From NCBI GenBank assembly GCA_964611525.1, contig CAZTAL010000025.1:1-11366 (forward strand): a stretch of 11,366 nucleotides of DNA. The letters run 5' to 3'. Below, in pieces: positions 1-4,355 of this stretch (position 1 is its first letter; each line of letters begins with the position of its first letter). This stretch comes from JAAYJR01 sp964611525 (GTDB taxonomy: Bacteria; Bacteroidota; Bacteroidia; Bacteroidales; Prolixibacteraceae). The translations under genes were made by a program, and so were the position numbers. Under the pieces are notes generated by a model. The model was not told where the DNA came from. It saw only the letters and a list, made by a program, of their open reading frames with translations, and did no database searches.

Positions 1-327
1 TTTGAATTTATTAGGGAAACTGCCCCACAGATTAGCAGCCTCTCCCAGTCTCCACATATCCTGACCGGTAAGCATAGATGCACGTGCAGGAGAACAAGAC
101 GGAGCAGAACAATAAGCATGTGTAAAACGAATTCCCTCTTTTGCAAGCTTGTCGATATTAGGCGTACTCAAAGCCGGATCACCATAACAACCTAAATGGT
201 TCCATGACTGGTTATCTGACATTAAAATAATGATATTGGGTTTAAATATTTCCTTGTCTTCTTTTTTGACACAACTTGTTATGAGGAAGACCATAATAAG
301 TATTGTAGCAGATGTAGAAAATTTCAT
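1..327 (-). CDS. Sulfatase (S1 family) lipoprotein, N-terminal part only
   Basis: The first 109 codons of a formylglycine-dependent sulfatase run off the low-coordinate edge of the window. The protein opens with a lipoprotein signal (lipobox I-T-S-C, Cys19), so it is probably exported and membrane-anchored. The core N-terminal sulfatase pattern follows: strand NIIILMSDNQ with metal-ligand candidates Asp38 and Asn39, the stretch TPNIDKLAKEGIRF, and signature C-S-P-A-R with Cys78 as the residue converted to formylglycine by a maturase. It would remove sulfate esters from a glycan. The start ATG at 325-327 is directly followed by the signal peptide; no Shine-Dalgarno is visible, which is usual in Bacteroidota. 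It is the third sulfatase of the locus and lies 250 bases behind the sulfatase at 578-1924. The substrate and S1 subfamily cannot be told from this fragment. Confidence 0.9.
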   Translation of the reverse strand, partial: MKFSTSATILIMVFLITSCVKKEDKEIFKPNIIILMSDNQSWNHLGCYGDPALSTPNIDKLAKEGIRFTHAYCSAPSCSPARASMLTGQDMWRLGEAANLWGSFPNKFK

Positions 328-381
328 GAGATCAACTTTTATTATTTTGTAGATGCATTATTTTGTAATTATCAATGAGTT

Positions 382-392
382 CTGTATAAAAA
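382..392 (-). promoter_or_regulatory. Shared upstream motif TTTTTATACAG, copy A
   Basis: On the minus strand this reads TTTTTATACAG and lies 55 bases upstream of the sulfatase start at 327. The same 11 bases occur 56 bases upstream of the sulfatase at 578-1924, and a 10-base version lies behind the GH106 gene. Same strand, only between genes, and near-equal distance suggest a promoter or regulator site of the locus. It does not match the TAnnTTTG consensus. The function is inferred. Confidence 0.4.
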
Positions 393-470
393 CTAAACCT
401 TTTTTATTTATAAAACTTTTATGTTTTTGTATATAGTTGAAAATCAGTTTAATGAATTTAAATAATTTGT

Positions 471-497
471 CTAAAAATGTCGCAGAGCGCTTTTTAG
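471..497 (-). terminator. Candidate terminator hairpin between two sulfatase genes
   Basis: A perfect 7-base inverted repeat CTAAAAA/TTTTTAG encloses a small nested CGC-TCT-GCG stem, about 80 bases after the stop codon of the upstream sulfatase. The A/T arms give a U-rich 3' side on either strand, so it may act as a weak bidirectional terminator. The rest of the 250-base gap (328-577) is A+T-rich and holds no open frame I can recognise, apart from the motif at 382-392. Confidence 0.35.
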
Positions 498-577
498 TCC
501 CTCATTATCTGGCAATATAGCCTCAAGAAAATTAACTTTAGAAAACGAAGTTACATAAGAGACCAGACTCATCTATG

Positions 578-1924
578 TTATTTCTTATTAAATGACTCGT
601 CATTCCAGCTAAATGGAAATTCTTTTTCTTTATTCTGAAGGATTGATTTGAATCTGCTTCTGATCTTTTGTTCTTCTTCTGTCGGATTCTTTATTTCATG
701 CTTTTCGTCCGGATCTTCTGAAGTATTATAAAACCTGTCGTCCCTATACAACTTATATCTACCGTCCATTACCCATCTTGTATGATCAAATGTTCCCCAT
801 CTGGGAGTATAGTGAATGAATATTTCCTTTTTCCCGGGCCTCTTTTTATTTCCTTTCAATACATCATAAAAACTTTTTCCGTCAGTTACATATGAAGAGG
901 GATCTATACCTGCAACATCAGATAAAGTCGGCAGAATATCTGAAAAGTCAATAATATCAGTAAATACATAAGATTCATCTATCATTTCAGGCCATGTTAT
1001 GACCATAGGGACATGATTACCGGTATTAATCGATTTTCCTTTTCCTCCGACAATATTTCCATAATTAGTGGAAGATATCACCGAGCGATTAGTACCGTTA
1101 TCGGCAGTAAAAATCAACAGTGTATTTTCCCAGACCTCTTTTTCCTTTAGCTTATTCACAATTTGCCCTATGATTTTATCCGTATATGCCATCATATCGG
1201 CAAAATATGCTGTATCATTTTCATATCGCCTTGACGGGTCGCTCCACTCAGGCGAATCAGGGGTGGGGACAAATGGATTGTGAACCATCACCATGGGATA
1301 GTAAATAAAAAATGGCTCACCAGCTTTACGGTCGATGAAATCTGTTATATAATCACTGAATATCTGCGGACCGTAAGCATCCGGATCACGCGGTAGATCT
1401 TCACCGTTTTGCGTTATCAGGGGATTGGCAAATCTTTCACCCTCCGTCCGTTTTCTGTTTAATTGCCACAGACAATATTCATCGAAACCAAAATGATAAG
1501 GACGGGTAACATCCTGATTTCCCGAATTATCCCTGTTCAAACCATTGAGTTGCCACTTTCCAGCTATACATGTGGCATAACCGGCATCTTTTAAAAGATT
1601 ACCGAAGGTCTTTTCATCCGGATTTAGATATCCGAAATCTTCGTAATTCCTGAAATTGAATTTGCCAGTCATTATTTTTACACGTGAAGGAGTACATAAG
1701 GGCTGAGAGTAACAATGTTCAAACCGTATACCTTTACCCGCCAGATTATCCAAAACCGGAGTCTGATATTCTGTACTTCCGTTGCAGCCAAGGCATTCAT
1801 ATCCCATATCATCAGCCATAACAAGAACAATGTTGGGCTTATTATTCTCTTTGTTTTGTGATTTACATGAAAAAATCAGGGGAATTAAAATAATTGATAA
1901 AATTGCTGTTTTGAAAAGTTTCAT
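578..1924 (-). CDS. Sulfatase (S1 family), exported lipoprotein
   Basis: A 448-residue formylglycine sulfatase that should hydrolyse sulfate esters on an extracytoplasmic glycan. A lipoprotein signal ends at Cys20 (I-F-S-C). Visible active-site parts are Asp38-Asp39 in VMADDMG, signature C-T-P-S-R with Cys77 as formylglycine precursor and Arg81, the second sulfatase signature around GYATCIAGKWQL with Lys123, His215 in MVMVHNPF, Asp275-Asn276 in TADNGT, and Lys295 in GGKGKS. All core residues are present, so the enzyme looks active. The length is normal for the family and the C-terminus carries the small sub-domain (DGRYKLYRD...TSEDPDE) seen in arylsulfatases. The ATG at 1922-1924 directly precedes the signal peptide. 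It has its own 261-base upstream gap with a possible promoter, so it need not depend on the gene before it. The S1 subfamily and target sugar are not assigned. Confidence 0.95.
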   Translation of the reverse strand: MKLFKTAILSIILIPLIFSCKSQNKENNKPNIVLVMADDMGYECLGCNGSTEYQTPVLDNLAGKGIRFEHCYSQPLCTPSRVKIMTGKFNFRNYEDFGYLNPDEKTFGNLLKDAGYATCIAGKWQLNGLNRDNSGNQDVTRPYHFGFDEYCLWQLNRKRTEGERFANPLITQNGEDLPRDPDAYGPQIFSDYITDFIDRKAGEPFFIYYPMVMVHNPFVPTPDSPEWSDPSRRYENDTAYFADMMAYTDKIIGQIVNKLKEKEVWENTLLIFTADNGTNRSVISSTNYGNIVGGKGKSINTGNHVPMVITWPEMIDESYVFTDIIDFSDILPTLSDVAGIDPSSYVTDGKSFYDVLKGNKKRPGKKEIFIHYTPRWGTFDHTRWVMDGRYKLYRDDRFYNTSEDPDEKHEIKNPTEEEQKIRSRFKSILQNKEKEFPFSWNDESFNKK

Positions 1925-1979
1925 TGTAATATTATTATGAGTTATTTATAAAGATCAAGTCTTCATATCTTTATATAAC

Positions 1980-1990
1980 CTGTATAAAAA
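1980..1990 (-). promoter_or_regulatory. Shared upstream motif TTTTTATACAG, copy B
   Basis: This is identical over 11 bases to copy A and lies 56 bases upstream of the sulfatase ATG at 1924. Here it is followed by GGT, as in the copy behind GH106, and by TATGAA further on in both. It overlaps the 3' arm of the inverted repeat at 1983-2012. A site for a PUL regulator or an untranslated-leader element is inferred, not shown. Confidence 0.4.
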
Positions 1991-2012
1991 GGTTCTCAGT
2001 CTCTTTTTTATA
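1983..2012 (-). repeat. Inverted repeat with 8-base arms in a sulfatase leader
   Basis: TATAAAAA at 1983-1990 pairs with TTTTTATA at 2005-2012 across a 14-base loop. It lies between the possible -7 element at 2018-2025 and the sulfatase start at 1924. The arms are A/T only, so the hairpin would be weak. It could also be a binding site, because one arm is part of the shared motif. Confidence 0.35.
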
Positions 2013-2017
2013 CAATA

Positions 2018-2025
2018 CAAATTTA
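2018..2025 (-). promoter_or_regulatory. Possible Bacteroidetes -7 element (TAAATTTG)
   Basis: The minus strand reads TAAATTTG, an exact fit to TAnnTTTG, about 94 bases before the sulfatase ATG. The only TTTG upstream (2040-2043) is 14 bases away, against the usual 19-21, so the -33 part is poor and the promoter is tentative. Confidence 0.3.
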
Positions 2026-2065
2026 TAAATAATCAATTACAAAAAGTAAATCACTAAACAATTTA

Positions 2066-2093
2066 AAATCATAAATCGTAAATCGTAAATACA
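2066..2093. repeat. Short tandem repeat, four 7-base units (AAATCGT type)
   Basis: Four units stand head to tail: AAATCAT, AAATCGT, AAATCGT and AAATACA. A related AAATCAC lies at 2048-2054. They sit in the 261-base gap 1925-2185 between the UroD-like gene and the sulfatase. I recognise no function. The rest of that gap holds the promoter-like element and inverted repeat listed separately, and no coding frame. Confidence 0.5.
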
Positions 2094-2185
2094 AATTGAC
2101 TTAAGATATTAATTTTCAAGACTCCAAAGAGATTTTAGATGGTGAATTCTAACGGTAAATAATCCATAATAAAATTGTAAATTTT

Positions 2186-3283
2186 CTACCCGGTTGTGAC
2201 GGAATTAAGCATCTGAACCGCCTCAAATAAAGCAATAATATTTTCCACAGGCGTATCATCCTGGATATTGTACGCGGGAGCAATAATGTAGCCTCCGTTT
2301 TTGCCTAATATTTCTGCTATTCGTTTTACTTCAGACATGATACTTTCAGGTGTTCCGTTAGGCAAAAGATCCTGAACACAAATACCTCCAAAAAAGATCA
2401 GGTCATTTCCATATTCATTTTTTAATTCTTCGTGATCCATTCCGGCCGCCAATGGTTGTAACGGATTTAAAATATCAAGTCCTATTTCAATAAAATCAGG
2501 TATCAGGTCCCTCACGGAACCACATGAATGCCAAGCAATTTTAATATCCGGATTTACTTTACGGAATTCAGCAAACAATTCCTTAATGCGTTGTTTAAAT
2601 ACCTTTCTAAAAGTTAGTTTATCCATCATAAGGCCGGTCTGGATTCCAAAATCATCACCGCACCATAGTACATCGATTCCCATTTCAATCATTTTTTTAC
2701 CGTATTCAAAATGGACGGATTGAATTTTGTCGAGGAGCGGATCGATATATTCAGCTTCCATCATCATGTCCATGAGAAATTTCTCCAATCCTGTAAGATA
2801 CCATGCTGTTTCGAAAAGTGTAGTTTCCAAATCGCCGATAAGGCCATGCGTTTGCCCATACTTCTCAATAGTTTTTTTTGCAGCTTCCCATCTTCCCGGT
2901 GCAAAGGGGTCAGGGAAATTATAATTTTCGATATCTGCGGCTGTTTCGGCATGAGCTAGCAGGAATTCATAAAATTCATTATACAGGTCGGTTGGTTTAA
3001 AGATCATACCCCATTCATTTTTTATAAGTCCGCCATGTAATGTTTGTGTAGGACTATCGTCCGGGGCGCATGCAGCAATTCCAACAGCATCTGCACCCAT
3101 AGTTGCAAGTAAATCCATGTGAGATGCCCTTGTCGAAAGCATTGAATCCAAAGGCTCTTCATATGGCAAATTCATATAAATACTTAACTTTTTTGCTGCC
3201 TGAGGGGTCAGGGAAACATATAATGGCGGCCGGTCAGGTATTTCCCGGTTTATTGTTTTTAAAAACCTTTCTCTTTTATTCAT
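2186..3283 (-). CDS. Uroporphyrinogen decarboxylase (URO-D)/MtaA-CmuA family protein
   Basis: A 365-residue TIM-barrel protein of the URO-D superfamily, with no signal peptide, so cytoplasmic. The N-terminus MNKRERFLKTINREIPDRPP is the usual opening of the family (RERxL...DRxP). Residues 252-254 (WHSCGSV) and Cys302 (GGICVQ) give His252-x-Cys254-x47-Cys302, the zinc-binding HxC...C pattern of the MtaA/MtbA/CmuA corrinoid-dependent methyltransferase branch. That pattern points away from haem synthesis and towards a zinc-dependent methyl transfer or related reaction. WCGDDFG (207-213) lies in the expected barrel position. Members are known among glycan-degradation genes but I know no settled substrate. 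The start ATG overlaps the end of a GH78-type relic, so its original upstream region may be lost; no corrinoid-protein gene is in view. It may depend on read-through from the module upstream. The family is firm and the reaction is inferred. Confidence 0.85.
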   Translation of the reverse strand: MNKRERFLKTINREIPDRPPLYVSLTPQAAKKLSIYMNLPYEEPLDSMLSTRASHMDLLATMGADAVGIAACAPDDSPTQTLHGGLIKNEWGMIFKPTDLYNEFYEFLLAHAETAADIENYNFPDPFAPGRWEAAKKTIEKYGQTHGLIGDLETTLFETAWYLTGLEKFLMDMMMEAEYIDPLLDKIQSVHFEYGKKMIEMGIDVLWCGDDFGIQTGLMMDKLTFRKVFKQRIKELFAEFRKVNPDIKIAWHSCGSVRDLIPDFIEIGLDILNPLQPLAAGMDHEELKNEYGNDLIFFGGICVQDLLPNGTPESIMSEVKRIAEILGKNGGYIIAPAYNIQDDTPVENIIALFEAVQMLNSVTTG

Positions 3284-3428
3284 AAAGTGTCTTCTTTTTT
3301 AGCTCATCATAACGTTTTTCTAAAAACCTGGTATCCCCTGTAGCCATATAATCAGCCCATGCCATCAGAACTATATGCAAATGCAATTCCGTAGGCCAGC
3401 TTGGATTATAAATCAGGAAATTCTCTTT
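3276..3428 (-). pseudogene. Relic of a GH78-type alpha-L-rhamnosidase (about 50 codons)
   Basis: Hand translation of the minus strand from 3428 gives a peptide beginning KENFLIYNPSWPTELHLHIV, continuing LMAWADYMATGDTRFLEKRY and ending DELKKKTLYE before a TAA at 3276-3278. From memory this is the (alpha/alpha)6-barrel core of GH78 alpha-L-rhamnosidases, with the family-typical PTE...H, MAxADYM, TGDT and YDxLKxKTL pattern. The family is usually 700-1,000 residues, so both ends are missing: a TGA stands just before the first codon, and the reading frame stops inside the first codons of the UroD-like gene. It is too short to fold or act. It shows that the locus once encoded a second rhamnosidase here. 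A related (alpha/alpha)6 family cannot be fully excluded without alignment. Confidence 0.7.
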
Positions 3429-3433
3429 TCATA

Positions 3434-3955
3434 TTATTCTATTTTCAGTTTTAAGCGTTTTCCCAGACCGGCTTCAATAATTTTCCTGAATGTAGACATT
3501 TCCACATCGGTTTTATTATTTTCCAATCTTGAAATGTAGAACCTTGTTGTACCGCTTCTCATAGCTAATTGTTCCTGTGTCATGCCTGCACGGATCCTTG
3601 CGGTTCTGATAATTGTCCCCAATTTATTTGTTTCGCCTTTATCAACCTTTTGACTTAATTGGTATAATACATCCGGTCCGATTTCATAAGGGTGTTTTTT
3701 TAATAACCCTTTTTCATTTTTTATTTCTATTTCAATATTTGGCCATGATAAAGTATAATTTCTTAATTCAACTTTTTTGAATTTTTTTAAATCGAGCAAT
3801 TCAAACTCAATATCATTTTCTTTAATGTTCCAGAAGCTAAAAATTTTTTTGAAATCAAGTAATCTGCTTTCTCCATTATTAAACATGCATTGAATTTTAA
3901 ATCCATCGATCTTTTCGATCTTAATAATTCTTGGTAATTTAATGTTCCTTCTCAT
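3434..3955 (-). CDS. DUF2442-like plus HTH-XRE protein, probable antitoxin/repressor
   Basis: A 173-residue two-part protein. Residues about 1-101 resemble DUF2442: strands IIKIEKIDGFKIQCMFNNGE, a LLDFKKIF segment, a loop with FKKVELRNYTLSWPNIEIEI, and a closing GPDVLYQL. Residues about 113-170 form an XRE-type helix-turn-helix (LGTIIRTARIRAGMTQEQLA, then SGTTRFYISRLENNK), likely DNA-binding. The start ATG overlaps the TGA of the upstream DUF4160 gene by four bases (ATGA), so translation is probably coupled. DUF4160 with DUF2442 is a recurring pair regarded as toxin-antitoxin-like; here the HTH would make this member the autoregulator, probably at the palindrome 4188-4205. The stretch 3661-3960 counts to about 25% G+C, far below the GH106 gene (40-50% in the lines counted), which suggests transfer. 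The toxin/antitoxin roles are inferred. Confidence 0.8.
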   Translation of the reverse strand: MRRNIKLPRIIKIEKIDGFKIQCMFNNGESRLLDFKKIFSFWNIKENDIEFELLDLKKFKKVELRNYTLSWPNIEIEIKNEKGLLKKHPYEIGPDVLYQLSQKVDKGETNKLGTIIRTARIRAGMTQEQLAMRSGTTRFYISRLENNKTDVEMSTFRKIIEAGLGKRLKLKIE

Positions 3956-4185
3956 AATGTGGGATTTAATTGTATAAAAATTCTCATAAGATAATCTCTA
4001 TGGACTTCTGCCCATGCAATTACTTTTTTTCTCTGAACTAAGGGTATTTTCCCAGCATAAGTATTTAATGATTCAATTTCTATCAATTCTTCATATTCAG
4101 CATATAGAACATGGAAATGCGGTGGCGGATGTTCTCGTGAATAAATATCAATTTTTATTGAATCAATAATTTTAATTGTTGGCAT
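3952..4185 (-). CDS. DUF4160 family protein, probable toxin-antitoxin partner
   Basis: A 77-residue basic protein. The opening MPTIKIIDSIKIDIYSREHP and the HPPPHFHV segment (His19, His23, His25), followed by an acidic strand EYEELIEIE, are the DUF4160 pattern. The rest, KKVIAWAEVHRDYLMRIF, is the usual helix. No signal peptide or membrane segment is present. It is first in a two-gene unit and its TGA lies inside the ATG of the DUF2442-HTH gene. The biochemical role of DUF4160 is not settled; a toxin or modulator role is inferred only from the pairing. The gene is A+T-rich like its partner. A candidate -7 element (TATTTTTG) and a palindrome lie directly before the ATG at 4183-4185; there is no Shine-Dalgarno. 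Confidence 0.8.
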   Translation of the reverse strand: MPTIKIIDSIKIDIYSREHPPPHFHVLYAEYEELIEIESLNTYAGKIPLVQRKKVIAWAEVHRDYLMRIFIQLNPTL

Positions 4186-4187
4186 AT

Positions 4188-4205
4188 GTTATCTATATAG
4201 ACAAC
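4188..4205. promoter_or_regulatory. Imperfect 18-base palindrome, candidate operator of the DUF4160/HTH pair
   Basis: The sequence GTTaTCTATATAGAcAAC is a perfect 10-base core palindrome (4192-4201) extended by GTT/AAC arms with one mismatched pair. It starts 3 bases upstream of the DUF4160 ATG and touches the TATTTTTG element. Palindromes in this position are typical autoregulatory sites for HTH antitoxins, and the neighbouring protein has an XRE domain. Binding is inferred. Confidence 0.5.
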
Positions 4206-4212
4206 AAAAATA
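4205..4212 (-). promoter_or_regulatory. Probable -7 element TATTTTTG of the DUF4160 unit
   Basis: The minus strand reads TATTTTTG, an exact match to the Bacteroidetes TAnnTTTG pattern, 19 bases before the DUF4160 ATG. It would give a leader of roughly a dozen bases containing the palindrome. No clear TTG is seen at the -33 position. Confidence 0.4.
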
Positions 4213-4314
4213 AATAAATATTCATTAAATAAAAAATATATATGAGCTTTATTACTTAGAATATAATAACAATAAAATGTTATAATTAACCAAATATTCA
4301 TACTCAATAAATAC

Positions 4315-4324
4315 CTGTATAAAA
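4315..4324 (-). promoter_or_regulatory. Shared upstream motif TTTTATACAG, copy C
   Basis: This is the third same-strand copy, 31 bases after the GH106 stop and about 130 bases before the DUF4160 ATG. TTTTATACAGGT plus a later TATGAA match copy B. The other copies stand 55-56 bases before sulfatase starts, so this one may be the leader of a PUL gene lost here, for example the GH78 gene whose relic lies beyond the inserted pair. The remainder of the 170-base gap is A+T-rich and noncoding. Confidence 0.4.
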
Positions 4325-4355
4325 TCTTTGAATTTGCCTGTTTTTTCCTTATAGA

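Noticed and set aside
1068..1283. Plus-strand open frame of 71 codons
   Set aside because: It is antisense to the active-site region of the sulfatase at 578-1924, whose conserved motifs explain the sequence.
3431..4267. TAGAAT-type inverted repeat (3431-3441 against 4257-4267) flanking the DUF4160/HTH pair as transposon ends
   Set aside because: Only 9 of 11 bases match, all in A+T-rich DNA; there is no transposase and no target-site duplication.
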